DNA of 64,000 nucleotides from assembly GCA_937906475.1 (NCBI GenBank), contig CALCZA010000114.1:80024-144023 (forward strand). The letters are read 5' to 3'. The position numbers and the translations under genes were made by a program. Below the pieces are notes generated by a model. It ran no database searches. It was not told the origin of the DNA and saw nothing but the letters and a program-made list of their open reading frames with translations. This document shows, piece after piece, positions 9,568 to 17,810 of this stretch. The DNA comes from an uncultured bacterium. GTDB taxonomy: Bacteria; Planctomycetota; UBA1135; UBA2386. How positions within the stretch are numbered: the stretch's first letter is position 1; each line of letters begins with the position of its first letter.

Positions 9568-10761
9568 TCAAGCAGCCTTGCGCGACTCGCGAAAGGCAAC
9601 CAGGAACAGCAGCAGGATGGCTGCGGCACCGACACCTGGCCAGAACCAGATTTGGCTCCAGTCCGGGACCGTGTCGACAGTGTTGCTTTCGACGATGCCG
9701 GTCACGATCTGGGCGCCGAGGAACATGCCGACGCCTTGCGTCATGATGACCAGGAAGCTCTGCGCCTGACCGCGAATCTCGGGACGCGCTTGCTGGTCGA
9801 CGTAGATCTGGCCAGTGACGAAGAAGAAGTCGTAGCAGATGCCGTGCAGCAGGATGCCGCCGAGCACCATCCAGGCGATCGAGTCCGGTGCCCCGAAGCT
9901 CCAAAGTCCGTAGCGCACGACCCAGGCCGCCATGCCGATCGCGAGCATCTTCTTGACCCCGAGGCGTCGGAAGCAGAGCGGCATGATCAGCATGAAGCCC
10001 ACCTCGGCCCATTGGCCAAACGACATGTAGAAGCCGGCTTCAGGCCAGACCGTCGCGGCGAATTGGTTGCCGTAGCTGTAGTAGCCGGCGAGCGGGATGC
10101 AGATTAGGAACGAGCACAGCATGAATACTGCGAACGCCGGGCGCTTCAGCATTACGAGCGCGCCGAGTCCCAACGTCTCTGCGATGCTTACCTTCTTGCC
10201 AGCCAACGGTGGCGGCGTGTGCGGCAGAACCCAACTTAGAAACGCCATCGCGACCGAACTGTAGCCGGCCACCTGGAACATGATTGGCAGGGTGTCTGCC
10301 TGCAGTCCCTTGCTGACCAGAGTCACGGCGGCGATCCAACCTAGGGTGCCAAACACGCGCGCGATCGGGAACTGCTTCTCGGGGTTCTCGATGTGCGTGA
10401 ATGCGATGGTGTTCGATAGCCCGAGCGTGGGCATGTAGCACAGCATGTAGATCAGCACATACCATTCGAACGAGTTCGCGTCCTTGGTCTCGATGGCGCC
10501 CGGCACGAGCACCAGCATGACGATGGCGCCGAGTGCGTGCATGACCGCTAGAACTCGCTGGGAGGCGAAGAAGCGGTCCGCGATCAGTCCCAAGAACAGG
10601 GGCGTGATCATCGCGGCGATCGGACCGGCGGAGTAGATCCAGCCGGTCGTGCTTTGGTCCCAGCCCATTGGTCCCACGAAGGTGCCGGCTGTTACGTACC
10701 AACTTCCCCAGACGAAGAACTGGAGGAACATCATTGCGCACAGCAGAGGGAACTTCGGCAT
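9568..10761 (-). CDS. MFS transporter, nucleoside:H+ symporter (NupG-like) family
   Basis: 397 residues, 12 helices. The first helix CAMMFLQFFVWGSWYVTAGTF is the recognisable opening of the NupG/XapB-type nucleoside:H+ symporter family. The 2-3 loop FLGLIADRFFASQRVLAVMH fits the same family better than classic sugar MFS proteins. Later segments such as GFMLIMPLCFRRLGVKKMLAIGM and GICYDFFFVTGQIYVDQQA also match. Expected function: proton-driven import of nucleosides across the inner membrane, though planctomycete paralogues of this family may carry other sugars. It follows the saccharopine-dehydrogenase-like gene by 51 nt on the same strand, so the two may be co-transcribed. Confidence 0.78.
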   Translation of the reverse strand: MPKFPLLCAMMFLQFFVWGSWYVTAGTFVGPMGWDQSTTGWIYSAGPIAAMITPLFLGLIADRFFASQRVLAVMHALGAIVMLVLVPGAIETKDANSFEWYVLIYMLCYMPTLGLSNTIAFTHIENPEKQFPIARVFGTLGWIAAVTLVSKGLQADTLPIMFQVAGYSSVAMAFLSWVLPHTPPPLAGKKVSIAETLGLGALVMLKRPAFAVFMLCSFLICIPLAGYYSYGNQFAATVWPEAGFYMSFGQWAEVGFMLIMPLCFRRLGVKKMLAIGMAAWVVRYGLWSFGAPDSIAWMVLGGILLHGICYDFFFVTGQIYVDQQARPEIRGQAQSFLVIMTQGVGMFLGAQIVTGIVESNTVDTVPDWSQIWFWPGVGAAAILLLFLVAFRESRKAA

Positions 10762-10812
10762 GGGCCCAGGATGATGGCCCCGCCGGTCCGCTGGCGCTAG
10801 CTGATTTGGGGC

Positions 10813-11904
10813 TTAGGCGTAGTACTTGCCGAAGCGGTTGGCGAGGAACTTGTCGTAGTCGACATCTTCCATCTTCAACAAGCCGTTATCGGGCAGTTCG
10901 CCGTTGGCCAGCATGTCGACGATCGCCGTGATCCCGGCGGCTGTTGTGATCTGGATGCCACTCCAGTTCTTGCCGTCGATCTCTTCGTGGTAGATCGTCT
11001 TGGCGTAGGTGCGCTCGGCGAGGCGGCCGCGGTATTGGCCCGTCGCGCTGACGAAGATCACGATCTGATCTTGGAAGGTTGCCGGCAGCGACTTCTCGAA
11101 CATGCGACCGAGGCCTTCTTGGTCTTCCTGCATATGTAGGTCCTGCAGCAAGAACTTCATCAGCTCGCAGTGGCCCGGGTAGCGCATCGTCTTGTAGTTG
11201 ACGTTCTTGACCTTGTCCTTGAGCGTGATCGCGAGCGTGCCGAGGCCGCCCGACGTGTTGAAGGCTTCGTATTCGACGCCGTCGATCGTCATGTGCTCGA
11301 GCTGCTCCATTGGCGGAACGGTCGTCAGTTCGCCGTTCTCAACCGACTCGCATGGTTGGCAATACTCATTGATCAGGCCCGCCGTGCTCCACGTCAGGTT
11401 GTACTTGAGGCGGTTGGACGGGTAGCGCGGCAGTGCACCGACACGCAGATGCAGATCGGACACTTCGGTCATCGACTGCATCAGGTGGTTGGCCGTGATC
11501 GTGATGAAGCCCGGCGCGAGACCGCACTGCGGCGCGAACAGGGTCTTTGCACCCTTGGCGAGTTCCTTGACCTGGTTGGTGACTTCGACGTCTTCGGTCA
11601 GGTCAAAGTAGTGCACGCCGAGGGCTTTCGAGCGCTCGGCGATCACCGGGTTGCAGTGGAACGGCGCACAGCTGATGACGGCCCAGGCACCCTTGAGGAT
11701 TGCCTCGACACTTGCCGCGTCGCTGAAGTCGACGACTTGGCCATCTACATCCGGGAACTCCTTCTTGATGTGGTCGATCGCGCCTTGCGCTGCATCGCCA
11801 ATACGAACGGAGTAGGTGGGGGCCGATTCGTCCTTTGCGTGGGACATGAAGTGGCAGACCATGCGACCGATCTTGCCGGCGCCGAGGATGACGAGTTCTT
11901 TCAT
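10813..11904 (-). CDS. Saccharopine dehydrogenase-family NAD(P)-dependent oxidoreductase
   Basis: 363 residues from the ATG at 11904; the track's 39-residue extension is non-homologous. The protein opens with a Rossmann fingerprint, MKELVILGAGKIGRMVCHFM. Then come VDFSDAASVEAILKGAWAVISCAPFHCNPVIA and VHYFDLTEDVEV, which match the saccharopine dehydrogenase or carboxynorspermidine-synthase-like N-domain. The C-domain includes CGLAPGFITI, a family hallmark. These enzymes reduce an imine formed between an amino acid and a keto acid (lysine metabolism or polyamines). The local context gives no substrate, and the family has many members of unknown function. Cytoplasmic. Confidence 0.82.
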   Translation of the reverse strand: MKELVILGAGKIGRMVCHFMSHAKDESAPTYSVRIGDAAQGAIDHIKKEFPDVDGQVVDFSDAASVEAILKGAWAVISCAPFHCNPVIAERSKALGVHYFDLTEDVEVTNQVKELAKGAKTLFAPQCGLAPGFITITANHLMQSMTEVSDLHLRVGALPRYPSNRLKYNLTWSTAGLINEYCQPCESVENGELTTVPPMEQLEHMTIDGVEYEAFNTSGGLGTLAITLKDKVKNVNYKTMRYPGHCELMKFLLQDLHMQEDQEGLGRMFEKSLPATFQDQIVIFVSATGQYRGRLAERTYAKTIYHEEIDGKNWSGIQITTAAGITAIVDMLANGELPDNGLLKMEDVDYDKFLANRFGKYYA

Positions 11905-12089
11905 TGTGGGCAGGGTGCTAGGTGGCTGGATTCCCATCGGCAAATGAGTCATTGCCGAGCCACGATTTGGGGCGAGCATTGTCGGGGAATGCCCCAAATG
12001 CGCAATACCCCGCAGCCACATCCGCGCGGCATACTCGCGCCAACCAGCGGTAGCGCCGGGGTTTGGCGTGCCGAAGAACTCTGCTGCGG

Positions 12090-13061
12090 CTACTTCTTCC
12101 GGCCGACGACCATGCTGATCCAGGCCTCGTCCATGTCGCCGACATCCTTGCGCCGGAAGATGCCGTTGCCGCTCATGGTCTCCTTATCCGTGCCTTCCCA
12201 CATGACGTGCGCATCGTCAAAGCCTGCCTCGACCATTAATTCGAGCAGTTCGGGCAGCGTCCACATGCGCCAGTCGTAGATGAACGCGTTCTTCTTCATC
12301 GTGCCGTCTGGGAACGAGAAGTGGATCGCGCAGACGAAGCGGTGGCTGATCGGGTCGAAACTGCGCTGCTCCCAATGGTAGGTGAAGCCCTTGTGCTTGG
12401 TGCGGTCGGTTTTTGCCTGCATCACATCCGGGCCGCCGAGCGCATCAAGGTAGAACACGCCGCCTGGCTTTAGCGACTTGTAGACCTGCTTGAAGTACTT
12501 GCCGAGCGTCTGGCGGGTGTTGAAGACCTGGTAGCTGAAGTTCAGCGCCAGCACGCAGTCGACCTTAGGCGCCGTGACTTTGAGCACGTCGCTCTCGATC
12601 AGCGTCAGGCGCTTCTTCTGCTCGTCGTCGAGCAACTCGTTGACGTTGTTCTTGATGCCCCAGTCGAGCGTCGGGCGGTGGAAGTCGACGCCAACAGCGG
12701 TGTTGTCCTTGTGGTTCAACAGGTGGTGACACGACAGCACCGAGGTGCCGCAGAAGTCTTCGCGCCACGCGCGCAGGTCGCGACCGGTGTATTTCTTGAA
12801 CCAGCGCGCGTAGGCCCTCGAGTCGGCCGCTGGCGCTTGCACAGACATCTGGTAGAGGATGTGCTTGTCGGCGGTTCGTGCCGTCAGTGCCTTCTTTGCC
12901 GCCCGTGCCTTCTTCACCGGTGGGGCCTTCTTGGCAACTGGGCTCTTCTTGGCGACAGGAGCCTTCTTGGCCGCCGGACGTTTCGCTGGGGCCTCATGGG
13001 TCACTCGCTCCGAGGTGTCAGTCTTCGTTGGGGAGCGTTCGGTTGCAGTACTCGATGCCAT
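12090..13061 (-). CDS. SAM-dependent methyltransferase with Lys/Ala-rich histone-H1-like N-terminal tail
   Basis: 323 residues. Residues about 25-65 are a low-complexity basic tail built from PxAKK units (AAKKAPVAKKSPVAKKAPPV), as in histone H1 C-tails and bacterial AlgP/HU-tail proteins. A class I methyltransferase domain follows: EDFCGTSVLSCHHLL is motif I, NTAVGVDFHRPTL carries the acidic SAM-ribose residue, and DCVLALNFSYQVF and LKPGGVFYLDALGG are motifs II-III. The C-terminus (FDDAHVMWEGTDKET) is typical of small-molecule or unknown-substrate methyltransferases. The tail suggests DNA or polyanion association, but that is inference. It is encoded 185 nt upstream of the saccharopine-dehydrogenase-like gene on the same strand. 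Confidence 0.8.
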   Translation of the reverse strand: MASSTATERSPTKTDTSERVTHEAPAKRPAAKKAPVAKKSPVAKKAPPVKKARAAKKALTARTADKHILYQMSVQAPAADSRAYARWFKKYTGRDLRAWREDFCGTSVLSCHHLLNHKDNTAVGVDFHRPTLDWGIKNNVNELLDDEQKKRLTLIESDVLKVTAPKVDCVLALNFSYQVFNTRQTLGKYFKQVYKSLKPGGVFYLDALGGPDVMQAKTDRTKHKGFTYHWEQRSFDPISHRFVCAIHFSFPDGTMKKNAFIYDWRMWTLPELLELMVEAGFDDAHVMWEGTDKETMSGNGIFRRKDVGDMDEAWISMVVGRKK

Positions 13062-13136
13062 GTGCCCTTGTTACCGCACTTGCGTCGCTATCTCCCGCCA
13101 TTCCTGTAAGAACCTGCGGCCCGCAACCTTCGAGAG

Positions 13137-14408
13137 TCACGCCGGCGTTGCGGCCCTGCTTGCCGTTAGGCGCATCAGAATTGCGATCGTCGCGCCGACG
13201 ACGGCGATCGGCCAGTAGATGCCTGCCTGGTTTGCATCTCCGCGGCTCGTCGCATCGATCGCGAAGCCAAACAGGGGCGCCAATACGATGGTCGCCATGC
13301 GCCTGGCCTGGCTTTCGACGGACAGCGTTACTGCTGAGTTCGCATTGTCGGTTGCTAGATCGATGCGGCTGATCAGGATCGGCCGCCACAGGTTCTGTAC
13401 GACGTGCAGTAAGACAAACGCGGCGATCGAGACGGCGACTATTTGCGTCAGTTCGCCGACCAGCAGGCCAACGAATAACCCTGCGGTCAGGCTCCATAGG
13501 AGTCGCGCGGCCCGAGACTCCTCGCCGCCGACTGCCGTGACCAGCCGGTGCGCCCGCCGACTTGCAATTGCCGACAGTAGGTGCAGGCACAGGTAGACCG
13601 GCGCGATCAGTAACGTCGTTCGCTGCAGTTCGGACCAGCCACTCGTCACACTTGGCTCTGTGTCCAACTGCACGGCGAACCACGCCGTTGCCGCCGCCGC
13701 CAACAGCGGTTGCAGGTAGTCCTTGCTGGCATGGAACACGCCTTCGAAGCTCATCGACTCGGTCATCAACCGGCGCAGTTGTGGTTTTTGCACCGCTTCG
13801 ACGATGGCTGAGCGGCTGTGTTGCCACACTTTCCGCCAACCGACGGCCGCCACCGGTTCGCCGTCGAGATACTTCGGGTAGCTGCCGAGGTTGATCAGGT
13901 TGAGCGCCGTTGGCACCGCGGAGAGCAAGAACACCGCCGCGTAGCTGTCGAGCCAGAACACCAACCCGGCACCGATCACCACCGATGCTGCCGACCCGAA
14001 CTTGCTCCAGGAGCGTGTGTGTCCGTAGATCTTGGTCTTCTCGTCACTGCGCCCTTCGCGCCGCAACCACTCGAAGATCATCGACTTGTGGGTGCCGGTG
14101 CGGAACGCTTCGCCGATCGCGAACAAGAACATCGCCGGCCACAAGAGCCACTGCTCGTCCGCCAACCAGAACACGACGAAGCTACACAGATACGCGCCGA
14201 ACGACAGCAGCATCGACCGCCGCCGGCCCAGCAGATCCGCGATCGACCCCGACGGGATCTCCAGCACGTTCGTCGCGATCTCTCGGCAGGCGATGAGCGC
14301 GCCGATCGCGAAGAACGACATGCCCTTCTCGACGAACGCGAGGATCAGGAACGGCTCAAAGTACCGTTGGTTCTTGAGGAACCCGTAGAGGCTGAAGCGG
14401 AACAGCAC
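13137..14408 (-). CDS. MFS transporter of unknown substrate
   Basis: 423 residues starting with GTG at 14408. About 12 hydrophobic helices. Motif A-like SGSIADLLGRRRSMLLSF follows helix 2, and GEAFRTGTHKSMIFEWL after helix 4 is the pattern of MFS members annotated as drug or peptide exporters. A long central loop is Arg-rich (LRREGRSDEKTKIYGHTRSW). The start places a short basic N-terminus (MLFRFSLYGFLKNQRYFEP) before the first helix. The 75-nt gap to the methyltransferase gene on the same strand allows a shared transcript. Inner membrane. Direction and substrate cannot be deduced. Confidence 0.75.
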   Translation of the reverse strand: MLFRFSLYGFLKNQRYFEPFLILAFVEKGMSFFAIGALIACREIATNVLEIPSGSIADLLGRRRSMLLSFGAYLCSFVVFWLADEQWLLWPAMFLFAIGEAFRTGTHKSMIFEWLRREGRSDEKTKIYGHTRSWSKFGSAASVVIGAGLVFWLDSYAAVFLLSAVPTALNLINLGSYPKYLDGEPVAAVGWRKVWQHSRSAIVEAVQKPQLRRLMTESMSFEGVFHASKDYLQPLLAAAATAWFAVQLDTEPSVTSGWSELQRTTLLIAPVYLCLHLLSAIASRRAHRLVTAVGGEESRAARLLWSLTAGLFVGLLVGELTQIVAVSIAAFVLLHVVQNLWRPILISRIDLATDNANSAVTLSVESQARRMATIVLAPLFGFAIDATSRGDANQAGIYWPIAVVGATIAILMRLTASRAATPA

Positions 14409-14609
14409 GGCTGCGACTCGACGTCAGGTGGGCGTGTGAGTCAATGGTGTGTATTGCGGCGTGTGTTATTGCCTGGTTGGCAGCGTGCCACAATCGCTTG
14501 CGGAGAGGCGGCCCTGATGCCGTCCATGCACCTGAATGCGTGCCTGCGATGTGCAGTGTGGATCATCCACATGTTGGCGTCAACTTGCGCCGCTGCGAGG
14601 GATCCTTCG

Positions 14610-16580
14610 TTACTTGCGGTCCGAAACGGTGCAGTGGGCGCTGCCGATGCGGCGCGGATGCGAGTGTTGTTTGGATCGATCGATTGTCCACGGACCGAAG
14701 TCGCGGTCGCACGGAATCAGCAGCACGGTGTCCTCATCGGGAATGTGCTTGGCCGGTGGAACGAACGAGTCGCCGACGTAGCGGGCGACCTTCGACAGGC
14801 GGACCTCGTCGATCAAACCGGCGAAGTGTGACGTTGGTCCACCGTTCTTGTCGGTGTCGGCGCCGAGGAACAACGGTAGTTGGTTGGTGCGGCGGCGGCC
14901 CTTGCCTGGTTGCGACGCGACGAGTTTGCCGTCGACGTAGACGCGCACCTGCTTGCCGTCGAAGACGCCGGCGACGTGATGCCACGTGCCGGGGCGAAGC
15001 ACTGCGCCAGTGGCGGATGCCGATGCGTAGCGGTCGCCGAGCAAGACCGAGAAGTCGATTGTGCCATCGCTGCAGAACAGCCCGTAGTCGCTCATCTCCG
15101 TCTTGGTGACAAGGCCCCGGCGGCCGGTGAAGTTGTCGCCGCGCAGCCAGCACTCGAGCGTGATCGGACCGTCTGGCAGTTGGATCTGTTCATCGGTGAT
15201 CTTCAGGCAACCTTTGCCGTCGAGCACGAGCACGCCGTTGTGTTCTTGATCGGCGCTGCCCAGATTACTTGGCGGCGGTAGCTCGATCGTTACTTGGCGG
15301 GATGGAATGGCGACGCGTCGGTCGACGGCCAGGTAGTCGCAGAGGACTTCGAGTGTCGGCAGCGTGAACGGTTCCTGCGTCGCTGTGCGATGCAGTAAGA
15401 ACGTGGTGAAGCCATCGCTGTTGGGCGCGACGATGACATGCTGGTGGTCCGGCCCGTACGTCCACGGCTCGCCTTCTTGTGGAATCAACTCGAGTTCGAT
15501 GGCGCGCGAACCCGGATTGTGGCAACTCAAGGTGATGACGGCGTCGACCGTGCCATCGACATCGACGGCGGCATCATTGCCAGCGGGGACGACCATACTA
15601 GTCTTGATGCGCAAGCCGCGATGAATTGCCAACACGTCGTCGACGAGCGCGTCGGGGATGCTCTTGGGGTCGATCACCGTGCCAACCGGAACGGCGGCAA
15701 CCTTGATGCCTTCGGGGCGCACCGTCACGACGTGGTATTGATGCAGGAAGCCAGCTTGGGGCGCATCGAGTCCCAAGTGTGCGCCAACCGATGCGACGGT
15801 GTAGTACTCGATGTCGTCGGGGGCGCCGCCATAGCGCATGTGATGGATGTGACCGGCAAACACCGCGCGCACGTTGCCATTGGCGGCGAGCATCTTGTGC
15901 ACCTTTGGCCAGTCTTCGCCGTAGCGCTTTAGCCAGCGTGGGTGGTGGAGAAACACAAATACATGTGGCGCATCGCTCGCCTGTTTGAGAGTCGCCGATA
16001 GCCAATCCAGTTGCTCTTGGCTGATGCGTTGGCACTCGGGTTTGCTGAAGTTCTTCTCGCCGGTTTTGGGATCGCCTTCGTCGGAATACAGCACGATGAA
16101 CCAACACTGCTTGTGTTGCACGGCGTACCAGAGCGGGCCAAACACCGTCTCGTAGTTGCCCTCGTGTTCGCCGGTTGGCCGGCCCTTGCCGCGCCAGTAG
16201 ATGTCGTGATTACCCGCGACCGGGAACCACGGCATCCGCAGTTTGCTCATTGAGGCTTTGAACTCTTCTGCCTGCTCCAGCCATTGCTCGGTCGCGTTGT
16301 AGCCATTGATAAGGTCGCCAACGGTCATGACCAGATCCGGGTCGAGCAGATTGGTGTCAACCACGGCTTGGTCGAGCACCTTGATGCCTTCGGCAGGTCC
16401 GCCGGTGCGGTCGCCGAACACGATGAACTCGAACGAGTGTTCTTCCTTGGGCAGTTTCAGCAGTTGTTTGCCGGCTTCGCGATTGGTCAGCAGTCGCGGA
16501 CCAACGGATTGCTGGGCAGTTGCCGGAAAGAAGGCGGACGTTGCTAGCGTCAGCAGCACGGCGAGGGTGCGGTAAGCCAT
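14610..16580 (-). CDS. Secreted calcineurin-like phosphoesterase fused to a LamG domain
   Basis: 656 residues from the ATG at 16580, which begins a signal peptide (MAYRTLAVLLTLATSAFFPATA); the track start adds 39 unrelated residues. A metallophosphoesterase domain occupies about residues 50-290 with the dinuclear-metal motifs FGDRTGG, VGDLINGY, GNHDIYW (123-129), FLHHPRW and FAGHIHHMRYG. A beta-rich linker (about 330-470) follows. A C-terminal LamG/concanavalin-like domain comes next: PITLECWLRGD, GTWHHVAGVFDGKQVRVYVDG, and HFAGLIDEVRLSKVARY. Expected: extracytoplasmic hydrolysis of a phosphoester, with the LamG domain binding glycans. Substrate unknown. No shared operon is obvious, and it is divergent from the Gfo/Idh gene. 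Confidence 0.88.
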   Translation of the reverse strand: MAYRTLAVLLTLATSAFFPATAQQSVGPRLLTNREAGKQLLKLPKEEHSFEFIVFGDRTGGPAEGIKVLDQAVVDTNLLDPDLVMTVGDLINGYNATEQWLEQAEEFKASMSKLRMPWFPVAGNHDIYWRGKGRPTGEHEGNYETVFGPLWYAVQHKQCWFIVLYSDEGDPKTGEKNFSKPECQRISQEQLDWLSATLKQASDAPHVFVFLHHPRWLKRYGEDWPKVHKMLAANGNVRAVFAGHIHHMRYGGAPDDIEYYTVASVGAHLGLDAPQAGFLHQYHVVTVRPEGIKVAAVPVGTVIDPKSIPDALVDDVLAIHRGLRIKTSMVVPAGNDAAVDVDGTVDAVITLSCHNPGSRAIELELIPQEGEPWTYGPDHQHVIVAPNSDGFTTFLLHRTATQEPFTLPTLEVLCDYLAVDRRVAIPSRQVTIELPPPSNLGSADQEHNGVLVLDGKGCLKITDEQIQLPDGPITLECWLRGDNFTGRRGLVTKTEMSDYGLFCSDGTIDFSVLLGDRYASASATGAVLRPGTWHHVAGVFDGKQVRVYVDGKLVASQPGKGRRRTNQLPLFLGADTDKNGGPTSHFAGLIDEVRLSKVARYVGDSFVPPAKHIPDEDTVLLIPCDRDFGPWTIDRSKQHSHPRRIGSAHCTVSDRK

Positions 16581-16745
16581 GCTGTAAGCTTGGCGGTGTG
16601 TTGTTCGCGAAGCTAGCGAGTGGCGCATGAAGAACGTCACACTGTCGCATCGCCGCCCCTTCGAGGAGGTGGCGCCTTCGGTCGCGACATTTTCCAACCA
16701 GTGATGTCTTTGTTGTTTGCGTGCGTTTTGGTTGCAGCAATCTCT

Positions 16746-16790
16746 GACAATTGGCCATTGTCATGCTTGCGATGGCAAGCATCGGGCCAA
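16746..16790. promoter_or_regulatory. Nested inverted repeats in a divergent intergenic region
   Basis: Three overlapping dyads lie between the phosphoesterase (minus) and Gfo/Idh (plus) genes: GACAAT-TGGCC-ATTGTC (16746-16762), ATGCTTGC-GATG-GCAAGCAT (16763-16782), and outer arms TTGGCC/GGCCAA (16751-16756, 16785-16790). The alternatives are mutually exclusive as hairpins, suggesting an operator or an RNA switch-like leader. No regulator gene is adjacent. Confidence 0.35.
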
Positions 16791-16853
16791 CCGCTACGGG
16801 CGGTGCGAGCGTCACGCGGTTCTGCGAAAAATTCTGAGAATTGGTGAGCACGA

Positions 16854-17810
16854 GTGAGGCAGACAGTGAACTTCGAAAAAACCGCTCCTGCGGTAGGCAT
16901 CCTAGGTGCCGGTCGGTCGAGGCATGGTCTCGGTCCCTTCCTGGCGCGTTGGTTTGAAAAGTCCGGTGCTCGCATCACCGGAATCGCCGGTCGCGACCAC
17001 ACGCGCACCCGTAATGCGGCTGTGGCGATGTCGAAACAATTGGGGCACGACGTTTCGGCCTACGCCAACCCGGTGGAACTCGCCAAAAGCGTCGAGGCAT
17101 TGGTGGTCGCCTGCCCGGTCGAAGGTCACCTGTCCGGACTCGATGCTGCCTTGGCTGCCGGGGTCGCTTGCTTGTGTGAGAAGCCGTTCGTGCCAGTCGC
17201 CGATGTTGCGCTTGGCTTGCAACGGGTCGAGGCCTTTCGTGAGGCGGGACTGCTGTTGGCTGAGAACTGCCAGTGGCCCTACGTGCTGTCGGGGTTCGAC
17301 GCGCTGCATCCGGGTCTGCGCGAACAGCCCGTGCGTTCGCTGACCATGCGGCTGTCGCCAGCAGACCCTGGGCGCGTCATGGTTGAGGATTCGCTATCCC
17401 ATGTGCTCAGTTTGCTACAGGCTCTGGTGCCGTTGCCGGCAGATGCCGAGTTGCGCTCGGTTGTGCAAAGCGATGCTTCACCGACGGCTCGTAAGAACGT
17501 CGTCCGGTTCGAAGTCGTCGGTGGCATCGGTAACATCGCTGTGGAATTGCACCTGGAATGTTGTCCCCAACAGCCGCGTCCGGCGTGGTTGGCGGTCAAT
17601 GGCGTGCGCATTGACCGCCAACTGGGTGAGGACTACGCGATCTCATTCGCCAGTGAGGACGGACGGGTCGTGAAGGTTCAGGATCCGCTGGGCCTGCTCG
17701 TGTATGATTTTCTCGCAAACCTAAGAGCTAAGCCAAGTGAACGAATCAACGCCTTCGACGCCATCGCCCTCCGGATCCGGTTCTACGCCAGTGTCCTTGC
17801 CCAACTGTGA
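16854..17810 (+). CDS. Gfo/Idh/MocA-like NAD(P)-dependent oxidoreductase
   Basis: 318 residues. The N-terminal Rossmann motif VGILGAGRSRHGLGPFL departs slightly from the canonical GxGxxG spacing. It is followed by ITGIAGRDHTRTRN and by LCEKPF at the position of the conserved EKP signature, whose Lys contacts the substrate and nicotinamide in this family. A mixed alpha/beta C-domain follows. Family members oxidise or reduce cyclic sugars and related polyols. The C-terminus overlaps the next gene by 74 nt if the radical-SAM start is as drawn, so the two are very likely one transcript. Start: GTG at 16854 after a short A/T-rich leader; no strong Shine-Dalgarno. Confidence 0.78.
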   Translation: MRQTVNFEKTAPAVGILGAGRSRHGLGPFLARWFEKSGARITGIAGRDHTRTRNAAVAMSKQLGHDVSAYANPVELAKSVEALVVACPVEGHLSGLDAALAAGVACLCEKPFVPVADVALGLQRVEAFREAGLLLAENCQWPYVLSGFDALHPGLREQPVRSLTMRLSPADPGRVMVEDSLSHVLSLLQALVPLPADAELRSVVQSDASPTARKNVVRFEVVGGIGNIAVELHLECCPQQPRPAWLAVNGVRIDRQLGEDYAISFASEDGRVVKVQDPLGLLVYDFLANLRAKPSERINAFDAIALRIRFYASVLAQL

